From positions 1 through 5,546 of the forward strand of contig JAWOJF010000047.1 of NCBI GenBank assembly GCA_046481785.1: a stretch of DNA of 5,546 nucleotides, in the 5' to 3' direction. The stretch comes from JAWOJF01 sp046481785. GTDB lineage: Bacteria > Bacteroidota > Ignavibacteria > Ignavibacteriales > Ignavibacteriaceae. Each line of letters starts with the position of its first letter. Position 1 is the stretch's first letter. The notes below the pieces were generated by a model. The model made no database searches. It had not been told where the DNA came from and was given only the letters and a program-made list of their open reading frames with translations. A program made the position numbers and the translations under genes. Below are positions 1 through 5,546 of the stretch, in pieces.

Positions 1-1452
1 ACTGCTTTTAAGATAGTCAGCATCCTTTTTATTTGAGAGGAACCCGGTTTCAATAAGAACGCTTGGCATGGAAGCTCCGACAAGAACATAAAAGCCTGCC
101 TGTTTAACTCCGCGTGATGCAAGATTAAGGTCATTGGAAAACTGCCTGTTAAGCAGTTCAGCAAATTTTTCAGAATATTTCATATAAGCTGAATGCGCCA
201 TACTTACCAGGATAAAATTTTCATCAGTTAACTGCTGGTAACGCCCGGGATTTTCTTCATACTGAATTACACTGTTTTCCCTTTCTGCAATTGATATAGC
301 TTCTTTTGTCCGCCCCGGACGTAAAAGATAGACCTCAAACCCGGTTGCATTCGTTGGTTTTTTTGGAGTGGAGTTACAGTGTATTGATATAAAAAGTTTC
401 CCGCCTTTTTCATTGGCAATTTTCCCCCGTTTATACAGCTCAACAAATGTGTCATTATCCCGTGTATAAACTACCTTAACGCCTTTCATATTCTTTTCAA
501 TAAGTTTTCCAAGTTTAAGTGTTATTGCAAGGTTTACATCTTTTTCTCTTGTTCCGTTTACACCTATTGCACCATAATCTTTTCCGCCATGCCCGGCATC
601 AATAACAATTACATCAAAATTCCATTTGTCTTTAAATTCATTGGGCCGGTTTCCTGCAAAAATTTTATTGTGGATTGTAATAAGTATATCATTACTTCCC
701 GGTGCATCAATAACTTCAAAAGTGGTATATTCATTATTAAACGTAAACTGAATTTCAGTATCGTTACCGGTATTTTTTGCCTGAATATTTTTTACCAGTC
801 CCTTCCGGTTTTCCGTATTTAACCGGGCGGCATCAGCAATTACATCTCGTAATGTTATTATAAGCCTTCCGTCTTTATAACTGCTGTTATAGGTTTTAAT
901 TCTTTTATTTGATTTTAATCTTATAAGTGTTCCATTTGCTTTTTCATCAATAGTAATACCGGTAAGATTAAAACTGGCGTTGGCAGATGGTTCAGCCGTC
1001 CTGGTTTCTGCAGCAATTTCTGAAAGCTTCCCTTTTATGCTAAGCTTATATGGCTTATTAAACGTGAATGCTAGTCCTGATGCAGTTTGTAATGCCTTTA
1101 AACTGTATTCCAGCGGAATAAAAAGAGATTCTTTAATAAGGTATGATGAAGTAGGTAACTGGTATACTTCGGATTCATTATTTCTTGTTTGTGTTAAAAC
1201 AAGATATGGGTTCTTAGCCGTAATTTTTAGCCTGTAATCCCTGAACTTTAATTCTGTCTTTTCAGTTTCGGAATTATAATAGTAGTTTATTGAGAGTGCT
1301 TCTGCAAAATGTTTTACAGAAAAATAGAGCATTCCCTGTCTTTCATAGACAGGTATATTGTATGTTTTATTTTCAACTGAAACAGTTAAACTATTTTGAG
1401 CAAAAATATTAACAGCAGCGGCAAATATAAAAAACAGAAATATTTTACTCAT
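1..1452 (-). CDS. N-acetylmuramoyl-L-alanine amidase, exported (3' end cut by window edge)
   Basis: Zinc hydrolase that cleaves the bond between N-acetylmuramic acid and L-alanine in peptidoglycan, acting in the periplasm, usually in daughter-cell separation or wall turnover. The 484 visible codons begin with a signal peptide (residues 1-18, cleavage likely at IFA|QN). Residues about 20-135 are beta-rich and resemble the stalk domain found in some amidases. Residues about 160-260 look like an AMIN-type peptidoglycan-targeting domain. The Amidase_3 catalytic domain starts near 280: DAGHGG with zinc ligand H288, TREKD with E303, SIHCN with H358, and IETGF with catalytic E468. The spacing is normal for the family, so the enzyme looks intact; only a short C-terminal tail should lie beyond position 1. 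The ATG at 1452 precedes the signal peptide directly; no strong Shine-Dalgarno is visible. The gene follows the methyltransferase gene on the same strand after 96 bases. Function is secure; the N-terminal domain names are less so. Confidence 0.95.
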   Translation of the reverse strand, partial: MSKIFLFFIFAAAVNIFAQNSLTVSVENKTYNIPVYERQGMLYFSVKHFAEALSINYYYNSETEKTELKFRDYRLKITAKNPYLVLTQTRNNESEVYQLPTSSYLIKESLFIPLEYSLKALQTASGLAFTFNKPYKLSIKGKLSEIAAETRTAEPSANASFNLTGITIDEKANGTLIRLKSNKRIKTYNSSYKDGRLIITLRDVIADAARLNTENRKGLVKNIQAKNTGNDTEIQFTFNNEYTTFEVIDAPGSNDILITIHNKIFAGNRPNEFKDKWNFDVIVIDAGHGGKDYGAIGVNGTREKDVNLAITLKLGKLIEKNMKGVKVVYTRDNDTFVELYKRGKIANEKGGKLFISIHCNSTPKKPTNATGFEVYLLRPGRTKEAISIAERENSVIQYEENPGRYQQLTDENFILVSMAHSAYMKYSEKFAELLNRQFSNDLNLASRGVKQAGFYVLVGASMPSVLIETGFLSNKKDADYLKSS

Positions 1453-1548
1453 ATCAGCGTTATATATTTCAAATAATAGCCTCAGGCACAACAGATTATT
1501 CAGGCTCTTTAGTTACCTGGTTTTAATTTATCATTTATTTTTTAATAA

Positions 1549-2127
1549 TTATCCCACGTATGGGAAAAATGCACCGGAATTTTTTTTATATTCTTCAAAA
1601 TTTTCTTTGAAATGTTTTTCAAATAAATGCTCTTCCATTGAAGCACGCATAACCAGCAGTGGAATTTCAATTAAAACCAGGGGAAGAACGATATAACTTA
1701 ATGTTAATAATCCCGCGCCCAAATCCATTAAAACCTGCGATGCATACTGCGGATGCCTGATAATTTTATAAGGACCCTTTCTTACTAACTGATGATTCTT
1801 AAAAACAAGTATTTCCTGCGAATAATTTTCCCCAAGACTTTTGTAAGCCCATACCTGTATCCATGAGAATGTGAGGTAAAGTGACAGTCCTATAAATCTT
1901 ATATTAAAATTCTGATCAGTATACTGAAGAGTGCCTACTTGAAAAATACCAAATATAAAAACAACTAATGTAAGTGTTGAAATTACGACAGGAACTTTCT
2001 GAAGGTAAGTTTTAGGTTTTTCCTTAGGTACAGAAACTGCAGAACGAAGCCCTTTTTTTGCACCTGAAACATGCGCTCCAAAAGTAGCAATTAAGTTAAT
2101 ACCTGCCAGTATATTTATTGGATCCAT
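1549..2127 (-). CDS. ICMT/PEMT-family membrane methyltransferase
   Basis: Integral membrane protein of 192 residues from the isoprenylcysteine carboxyl methyltransferase / phospholipid methyltransferase family, which moves a methyl group from S-adenosylmethionine to a lipid-like or lipidated substrate. Hydrophobic segments lie near residues 44-66, 76-95 and 133-160, with a weaker one at the N-terminus. The C-terminal half carries the family signature: VRKGPY (115-120), RHPQY (124-128), the acidic stretch EEHLFEKHF (165-173), Y180 and a terminal FFPYVG. These residues form the cofactor pocket in characterised relatives. Length is normal. Bacterial members act on varied substrates and nothing here identifies this one; true prenylcysteine methylation is unlikely in a bacterium. 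The ATG at 2127 has no evident Shine-Dalgarno and lies just downstream of an AT-rich inverted repeat (2136-2166). The 149-base gap from the peptidase gene suggests its own promoter. Family assignment is strong; substrate unknown. Confidence 0.88.
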   Translation of the reverse strand: MDPINILAGINLIATFGAHVSGAKKGLRSAVSVPKEKPKTYLQKVPVVISTLTLVVFIFGIFQVGTLQYTDQNFNIRFIGLSLYLTFSWIQVWAYKSLGENYSQEILVFKNHQLVRKGPYKIIRHPQYASQVLMDLGAGLLTLSYIVLPLVLIEIPLLVMRASMEEHLFEKHFKENFEEYKKNSGAFFPYVG

Positions 2128-2135
2128 AAAGAATG

Positions 2136-2166
2136 AAAATTTACTTTTTATAATATAGTAAATTTT
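2136..2166. repeat. 10-bp inverted repeat upstream of the methyltransferase gene
   Basis: AAAATTTACT (2136-2145) and AGTAAATTTT (2157-2166) are perfect inverted copies around an 11-base A/T-only spacer. The element sits 9 bases upstream of the methyltransferase ATG and holds TATAAT-like sequence on both strands. It could be an operator over a promoter or a hairpin in the 5' untranslated region. The high A+T content makes a chance match more likely, so function is inferred only. Confidence 0.4.
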
Positions 2167-2197
2167 TTAAGCAGAATTGAAATAATAAATGAGATTT

Positions 2198-2231
2198 CTT
2201 AGTGATTCTAAGTGACCTTAGTGCCTCAGTG
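2198..2231 (+). repeat. Four imperfect tandem copies of CTNAGTG
   Basis: CTTAGTG (2198-2204), CTAAGTG (2208-2214), CTTAGTG (2217-2223) and CTCAGTG (2225-2231) follow one another with start-to-start spacing of 10, 9 and 8 bases. A fifth copy lies on the opposite strand at 2253-2259. The block is between two minus-strand genes and shows no coding potential. It resembles the short CTTNGTG-type intergenic repeats that I recall from Bacteroidota and other environmental genomes; that likeness is from memory. Confidence 0.6.
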
Positions 2232-2261
2232 GTTTTTAGAAAACCGTGCAGGCACTAAGGT
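2215..2261. repeat. Large inverted repeat (hairpin) downstream of the M2 peptidase gene
   Basis: A 12-bp perfect stem pairs 2215-2226 with 2250-2261 (core CCTTAGTGCCT / AGGCACTAAGG). An inner 6-bp stem pairs GGTTTT (2231-2236) with AAAACC (2240-2245) around a TAG loop. A 4x4 internal loop separates the stems, and the whole is symmetric about position 2238. It begins 16 bases past the peptidase stop codon, so it may end or stabilise that transcript. No T-run follows it on either strand, so it is not a standard intrinsic terminator. It overlaps the CTNAGTG repeat and the two are probably one element. Confidence 0.65.
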
Positions 2262-2276
2262 ACACACTGTAAATAA

Positions 2277-4076
2277 TTAAATACTTTCCGGAAGAGTATA
2301 CTGCCTTCCTTCATTTATTTTTTTCAGTTCGTTCATAAGAGGTTCAAAATATTTAAGCATTGCCTTTGCACTCATCTCTTCACCAATTGTATCTTTTAGT
2401 AATTTCTGTGAATCAACAGTGCCGCCGCTTTTTAGAATTGATTTTAAAAATTCCCCAACTTCTTTATTATCAAAATAATTTGTTGCATGCGGATCCTGCT
2501 TAAGTATATTTTCTGCTATATAATTATGGAACTGGAACATTAACACAAAGCTTAATGCATAATCATAATACTGTGCTGCATCATCATTAATATGTGTTTT
2601 TGTTGCTGCATCCATATATTCTTCTCCGCGGTCTGAGGGGGGAATAATACCCTGGTATTTTTTAACAAGTTCCCACCATCTTTTATTATACTGATCGGGG
2701 GAAAGATTATTTACATAAAAATCATGCTCAAATTCAGTCATTACTCCTGATGACCATGGCATAAACACAATGTAGTTTAATGCATCCTTTAATAGCTTAC
2801 TCATATCATCTGTCTGAGAATCAGCAGGAAGCAGGTTTAGGTGGGCAAGAAAAGGTTTCTGCATGGCGGCTAAGCCCATCTGACTTCCTATTGCTTCATG
2901 GAAAGCACGGTTGGCTCCTTCTCTTAATGTAACCGGTACATCAGGATTTGTATAAGACTGGAAGTAGTAAATATGTCCCAGCTCGTGATGTACAGTTTCA
3001 TACCATTCAGCGGTTGGAGTAACAGACATGAGGCTTCTCAGGTCATTTTCAAGATCCATATGCCATGCAGAAGCATGGGTGTTTTTCATATAACCGGCAT
3101 TTGGCGGTGCAGGGTACAGGCTTGATTTTTCCCAGAATACAGGTGGCAGAGAATCAAATCCAAGGCTAAGATAAAAACTTTCCCCCTGTTTCATAATCCA
3201 CTCTGCAGATTTTTCTTTTAATATCCCGTCAAGGTCAAGGCCTTCAACATCCACTATACTGCTCCAGTCCTGTCCCCATCTGTTAGGTAACCAGTGAGCA
3301 GGCAGATAATCAGGCACCTCATTTACGCCGTATTTTTTTGCAAGTTCATAACGGGCAAATGTATGAAGCTCCCTGTAGAGAGGCCATATTTCACCGATTA
3401 TTTGCCGGTTAAGCTCAAGCATTTCTTTTGCATCCATTCCATACGCTGAGACCTGGTATGTAAAATAATCAGAATAGTCAAGTGCCTGAACAGCCTTATT
3501 TCTTAACTGCTGAAGGTTAATCATGCCGGGTTTTAATTCTTTACCAAGTTCCTTACTTGCAGTCCACACTTCTAATCTTTTATTAAGATCAGTATTGTTA
3601 ACCAAGGCTTCATCAATATCATTTGCGGAAAGAGTTTGTCCGTTTGTTTTAAATTTATATCCATACAGAGTTTCCGTCTGTGCTGCTTCGGCGGCTATTC
3701 TGGCTTTAATAACATCCGGAATAGTCTGCGGGTTATTTGCAGCTTTATAGAGCATTGCCTCAAGCTGTTTTACCTGCAGTGGTGTTAGTTTATTCTTTTC
3801 CTTTAAGAAAGTTTGAATCTTATCAATATTTTCTTTACTTCCTGTAAAAGAAGCTATTGCCTCAGATGCCTGAGTATATCTTACTGCATTGGTGGAATCT
3901 CCTTCAACTATATGGGTGTTTAATTCCCATTCGGCTTTTGATGCTTCATAATAAAGCTCTTGATACTCTTTATTATAATCATCAAGAAAAACCTGAACAT
4001 TGTTCTGAATTTCTTTAGAATCATCGCAGCCTGTAAAAAATAAAAATCCAAGAAGGAGGATTGGCAAATATTTCAT
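2277..4076 (-). CDS. Family M2 (ACE-like) zinc dipeptidyl carboxypeptidase, lipoprotein
   Basis: A 599-residue homologue of angiotensin-converting enzyme; family members remove dipeptides from peptide C-termini. Residues 1-16 form a lipoprotein signal peptide with lipobox FTGC (C17), so the enzyme should be lipid-anchored on the periplasmic side or at the outer membrane. The catalytic motif is HELGH (H364, E365, H368) with third zinc ligand E394 in FHEAIG. Other ACE active-site residues are conserved: H334 and A335 in HASAW, Q269 in RWGQDW, K493 and H495 in TKTHI, Y503 and Y506. The three arginines that hold chloride in human ACE are replaced by T172, V471 and D505. Length is close to one ACE catalytic domain. 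The ATG at 4076 has GGAG (4082-4085) five bases upstream and directly precedes the signal peptide. The beta-barrel gene ends 24 bases upstream, indicating co-transcription. Family assignment is very strong; substrates are unknown, with nutrient or wall-derived peptides plausible. Confidence 0.95.
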   Translation of the reverse strand: MKYLPILLLGFLFFTGCDDSKEIQNNVQVFLDDYNKEYQELYYEASKAEWELNTHIVEGDSTNAVRYTQASEAIASFTGSKENIDKIQTFLKEKNKLTPLQVKQLEAMLYKAANNPQTIPDVIKARIAAEAAQTETLYGYKFKTNGQTLSANDIDEALVNNTDLNKRLEVWTASKELGKELKPGMINLQQLRNKAVQALDYSDYFTYQVSAYGMDAKEMLELNRQIIGEIWPLYRELHTFARYELAKKYGVNEVPDYLPAHWLPNRWGQDWSSIVDVEGLDLDGILKEKSAEWIMKQGESFYLSLGFDSLPPVFWEKSSLYPAPPNAGYMKNTHASAWHMDLENDLRSLMSVTPTAEWYETVHHELGHIYYFQSYTNPDVPVTLREGANRAFHEAIGSQMGLAAMQKPFLAHLNLLPADSQTDDMSKLLKDALNYIVFMPWSSGVMTEFEHDFYVNNLSPDQYNKRWWELVKKYQGIIPPSDRGEEYMDAATKTHINDDAAQYYDYALSFVLMFQFHNYIAENILKQDPHATNYFDNKEVGEFLKSILKSGGTVDSQKLLKDTIGEEMSAKAMLKYFEPLMNELKKINEGRQYTLPESI

Positions 4077-4100
4077 TGTATCTCCATTAAATATTTTAAT

Positions 4101-4736
4101 TTAAAAATACACACCAATTCTGAAATCGAAAGAGCTGGTTTTAATTTCGAGAAAATCACTGTCATACAGGGGGTTAAAATTAAAATCATAAATAAATTCT
4201 GCAAGAAGGGTAACAGCCACAAGGTTTATTTCGGTTCCTATGCCTGCTTTCATACCAATCAATTCACTGTTAAAACTATCAGGCATATCAAAATCATTTA
4301 TTTTATCCAAAGTGATATCAATTTTGGGACCTGCAATTATATAAGGTGAAAGCAAAACCAAATTAGTACGAAGCTTTCCCAGAAGAGAAATGTTCAGGAA
4401 ACTTGCGCCGGTTTCGTAGTCCCTTATTTCGCCTGTACCTTCCGGATTGTCAACAGTGGTAACAGACAATTCATCTTTATTTGTTTTGCGTACATAATTA
4501 ATTTCGCCCACTACACTAAAAAACGGTACATCTAAAAACTCAGCAAAAGCCCCTATATTAAAACCAAGTTTATTCTCAGGATCAAGATTTATACCTGTAG
4601 AATTATCCCATACCTGGTTGGCAACTGTTCCGCCGATTTTTAATCCATAACCTCTTATTAACTGTGCTTCTGTAACTGAACAGAGTAATATAACCAGGCT
4701 AAGAATGTGTAATTTTTTCATATTCTTTTTTCTCAT
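4101..4736 (-). CDS. Outer-membrane beta-barrel protein, PorT-like
   Basis: A 211-residue protein with a signal peptide (hydrophobic core 9-20, cleavage likely after A24 in TEA|Q) followed by alternating amphipathic strands typical of a small 8-10-strand outer-membrane barrel. Candidate strands include GYGLKIGGTVANQVW, GFNIGAFAEFL, FFSVVGEINYVRK, FLNISLLGKLRTN, SPYIIAGPKIDITL, IGMKAGIGTEINL, VTLLAEFIYDFNF and SFDFRIGVYF. The chain ends in phenylalanine, the usual barrel-assembly signal. It fits the OMP_b-brl_2 (PorT-like) group common in Bacteroidota; no specific role can be read. The start is uncertain: the ATG at 4736 has no Shine-Dalgarno, and an internal ATG at 4721 gives the more usual signal peptide MKKLHILSL. 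A 20-codon ORF ends 10 bases upstream of the first ATG and might couple translation. The M2 peptidase gene follows after 24 bases. The class is fairly certain; the function is unknown. Confidence 0.85.
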   Translation of the reverse strand: MRKKNMKKLHILSLVILLCSVTEAQLIRGYGLKIGGTVANQVWDNSTGINLDPENKLGFNIGAFAEFLDVPFFSVVGEINYVRKTNKDELSVTTVDNPEGTGEIRDYETGASFLNISLLGKLRTNLVLLSPYIIAGPKIDITLDKINDFDMPDSFNSELIGMKAGIGTEINLVAVTLLAEFIYDFNFNPLYDSDFLEIKTSSFDFRIGVYF

Positions 4737-4746
4737 TTGTTTTAAA

Positions 4747-4809
4747 TTATTTACGGTATGCCAGCAGCAGCATTACAGCAGGTTTATTGCGGAAGTAAAA
4801 TTTTTTCAT
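4747..4809 (-). CDS. Possible 20-residue leader ORF before the beta-barrel gene
   Basis: An ATG at 4809 opens a 20-codon frame ending in TAA at 4747, encoding MKKFYFRNKPAVMLLLAYRK. GGGGA (4814-4818) lies four bases upstream and could serve as a ribosome-binding site. The frame occupies much of the 107-base gap between the Trm112-like and beta-barrel genes, in a different frame from the latter, and stops 10 bases before its first ATG. The peptide has basic ends and a short hydrophobic middle. It matches nothing I recognise. It could be a leader that couples translation to the barrel gene, or a chance ORF; an ORF this short is weak evidence alone. Confidence 0.3.
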   Translation of the reverse strand: MKKFYFRNKPAVMLLLAYRK

Positions 4810-4843
4810 GCAGTCCCCAAAATAGATTTAATAAAGTGAATAA

Positions 4844-5053
4844 TTAGAGTTTCCCATGTTTCTTCATAATATCTTCCCAAACCTCCATACTCAACTGTTC
4901 ACTTTCTTCAATAAGCATAACCGGGATATCATTCTCAATCCTGTAACTTCTTCTTGTTGTTTTATCAGTAGATACCAGACTTTCTCCTTCAAGAACAAGA
5001 TCAGCTTTTGTTTCAGGACAGCATAATATATCGAGTAAATCCTTGCTTATCAT
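4844..5053 (-). CDS. Trm112-like small protein, cysteine-poor
   Basis: A 69-residue protein of the Trm112 / UPF0434 (YcaR-like) family. Characterised Trm112 proteins are small zinc-binding partners that activate or stabilise methyltransferases; the role of most bacterial members is unclear. The family pattern is visible as LLDILCCPETKADL (residues 6-19), then SYRIENDIPVMLIEE (36-50), matching the usual CPxCxxxL and YPIxDGIPVML segments. The zinc site is incomplete: C12 is kept, but the second CPxC cysteine is T15, and no cysteine occurs after the first beta hairpin, where others have one. It probably folds without zinc. The ATG at 5053 has GAGG (5058-5061) four bases upstream. It is the first gene of the leftward series, divergent from the carbonic anhydrase gene, with a candidate promoter at 5078-5106. 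Family assignment is good. No partner can be named; the methyltransferase at 1549-2127 is membrane-bound and not a known type of Trm112 client. Confidence 0.82.
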   Translation of the reverse strand: MISKDLLDILCCPETKADLVLEGESLVSTDKTTRRSYRIENDIPVMLIEESEQLSMEVWEDIMKKHGKL

Positions 5054-5077
5054 ATTACCTCATTGTTTTTGAATGAT

Positions 5078-5106
5078 AAAATATCGAAAGAGTTAAAATA
5101 TATCAA
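5078..5106 (-). promoter_or_regulatory. Candidate sigma-70-like promoter for the Trm112-like gene
   Basis: Read on the minus strand, TTGATA (5106-5101) is followed after 17 bases by TATTTT (5083-5078). This matches the -35/-10 consensus at five and four of six positions with ideal spacing. Transcription would start near 5071, leaving a short leader that contains the GAGG ribosome-binding site. The region is very AT-rich, so this is a candidate only. Confidence 0.35.
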
Positions 5107-5152
5107 ACCATTTATTTAATTACTTTGTGCTGCATTATAATATACTACCAGA

Positions 5153-5184
5153 TTGATCCAAAAAGAACTTAATATATAAGTTTG
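5153..5184 (+). promoter_or_regulatory. Candidate promoter for the carbonic anhydrase gene
   Basis: TTG at 5153-5155 is followed 21 bases later by TAAGTTTG (5177-5184), which fits the Bacteroidota -33/-7 pattern TTG...TAnnTTTG. The same stretch also reads as TTGATC, 16 bases, TATAAG for a sigma-70-like promoter. Both readings place the start near 5190, about 55 bases before the ATG. A short inverted repeat TGTTT-GT-AAACA (5183-5194) overlaps that point and might be an operator. Assigned by pattern only. Confidence 0.4.
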
Positions 5185-5244
5185 TTTGTAAACATATCAT
5201 AGTTTAATTTAGATAATATAATCATAAAATTTAACGGAGAGAAG

Positions 5245-5546
5245 ATGCTGAAAAGAGTACCTGTCTATATAGTATTTTTGTGTTCATTTTTTAATATAGT
5301 TTTTGCACAGGTTACTTCATCTGAAGCCCTTCAAAAATTAATTGACGGTAATAAAAGATTTGTATCAGGACAATTGGAGAATCCCGGCAGGAGTATGGAG
5401 AGAGTCCATGAAATTTATAACGAACAGCATCCGTTTGCAATAATTCTTAGCTGCTCTGATTCCCGTGTGCCGCCGGAAGTAATTTTTGATGAAGGTTTGG
5501 GAGATCTGTTTGTAATACGTGTAGCAGGCAATGTGGCAGATGAAGT
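5245..5546 (+). CDS. Beta-class carbonic anhydrase with signal peptide (3' end cut by window edge)
   Basis: Carbonic anhydrase interconverts CO2 and bicarbonate. The first 100 residues are visible. Residues 1-21 form a signal peptide with a basic N-terminus and hydrophobic core, cleavage likely at VFA|QV, so the enzyme is probably periplasmic rather than cytosolic. The mature part starts with SSEALQKLIDGNKRFVSG, typical of bacterial beta enzymes. It continues to SCSDSRVPPE (69-78), with zinc ligand C70 and the catalytic D72-R74 pair, and then GDLFVIRVAGN (86-96). The HxxC motif with the other two zinc ligands lies beyond the window. The ATG at 5245 is set by GGAG (5236-5239) five bases upstream and by the complete signal peptide. 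The gene diverges from the Trm112-like gene across a 191-base region with promoter-like elements for both. The family is certain; export is a strong inference; the physiological role, such as periplasmic CO2/bicarbonate supply or pH control, is not shown. Confidence 0.95.
   Translation, partial: MLKRVPVYIVFLCSFFNIVFAQVTSSEALQKLIDGNKRFVSGQLENPGRSMERVHEIYNEQHPFAIILSCSDSRVPPEVIFDEGLGDLFVIRVAGNVADE

Noticed and set aside
267..455. Minus-strand 62-codon ORF in another frame inside the amidase
   Set aside because: It overlaps the SIHCN-containing part of the amidase catalytic domain; composition is low-complexity and no ribosome site or homology is seen.
589..1237. Plus-strand ORFs of 77 and 85 codons within the amidase region
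   Set aside because: They lie antisense to an intact amidase reading frame with all catalytic motifs, have no family likeness and are best explained as frame shadows.
1480..1510. GCCTGA direct repeats and an AGCCT/AGGCT inverted repeat upstream of the amidase, with a conceivable pseudoknot
   Set aside because: The arms are only five bases with a 20-base loop; too weak to separate from chance.
2215..2261. Intrinsic (rho-independent) terminator
   Set aside because: The stem is strong but no T-run follows it on either strand, so I call it a repeat with possible 3'-end function instead.
3523..3750. Plus-strand 75-codon ORF inside the M2 peptidase gene
   Set aside because: Antisense to a well-conserved coding region, so a shadow ORF.
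4762..4770. Three consecutive CAG triplets
   Set aside because: Three copies are too few to count as a microsatellite; they encode Leu-Leu-Leu on the minus strand in the candidate leader ORF.
5217..5222. Perfect TATAAT on the plus strand before the carbonic anhydrase gene
   Set aside because: No -35-like element at 16-18 bases upstream, and it would leave a very short leader; the 5153-5184 element is the better candidate.
1..5546. A defence, mobile or biosynthetic system spanning the window
   Set aside because: All recognised genes are housekeeping or envelope families; no transposase, integrase, toxin-antitoxin, nuclease or CRISPR sequence is visible, and base composition looks uniform by eye.

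Overview
The window is AT-rich and reads like a chromosomal stretch from a Bacteroidota/Ignavibacteria-type Gram-negative bacterium. The evidence is an outer-membrane beta-barrel protein of the PorT-like kind, several signal peptides ending in A|Q, a lipoprotein whose lipidated Cys is followed by acidic residues, mostly weak Shine-Dalgarno sites, and a promoter-like TTG...TAnnTTTG element. This lineage is an inference from style, not from a marker gene. There is no tRNA, rRNA, CRISPR array, insertion sequence or phage gene, and no gene-free stretch longer than 300 bases.

Layout. Five genes on the minus strand fill positions 1-5053 and one gene on the plus strand begins at 5245. Reading leftward from the divergent intergenic region (5054-5244), the minus genes are: a 69-residue Trm112-like protein; a possible 20-codon leader ORF (4747-4809); a 211-residue outer-membrane beta-barrel protein; a 599-residue lipoprotein zinc peptidase of family M2, homologous to angiotensin-converting enzyme (ACE), only 24 bases further on; a 192-residue membrane methyltransferase of the isoprenylcysteine/phospholipid methyltransferase (ICMT/PEMT) type; and an exported N-acetylmuramoyl-L-alanine amidase, cut by the left edge. 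To the right, on the plus strand, is the first part of a beta-class carbonic anhydrase with a signal peptide.

How the genes fit together. Most products act in the envelope: cell-wall cleavage, an outer-membrane barrel, a lipid-anchored peptidase, a membrane methyltransferase and an exported carbonic anhydrase. The beta-barrel and M2 peptidase genes look like one transcription unit. The methyltransferase is separated from the peptidase by 149 bases holding a CTNAGTG tandem repeat, a large inverted repeat and a second AT-rich inverted repeat, so it is probably transcribed separately. I see no pathway linking all the genes and no convincing undescribed system. The best leads are the loss of all three chloride-site arginines in the ACE-like peptidase, the repeat element at 2198-2261, the cysteine-poor Trm112-like protein, and the possible leader ORF.
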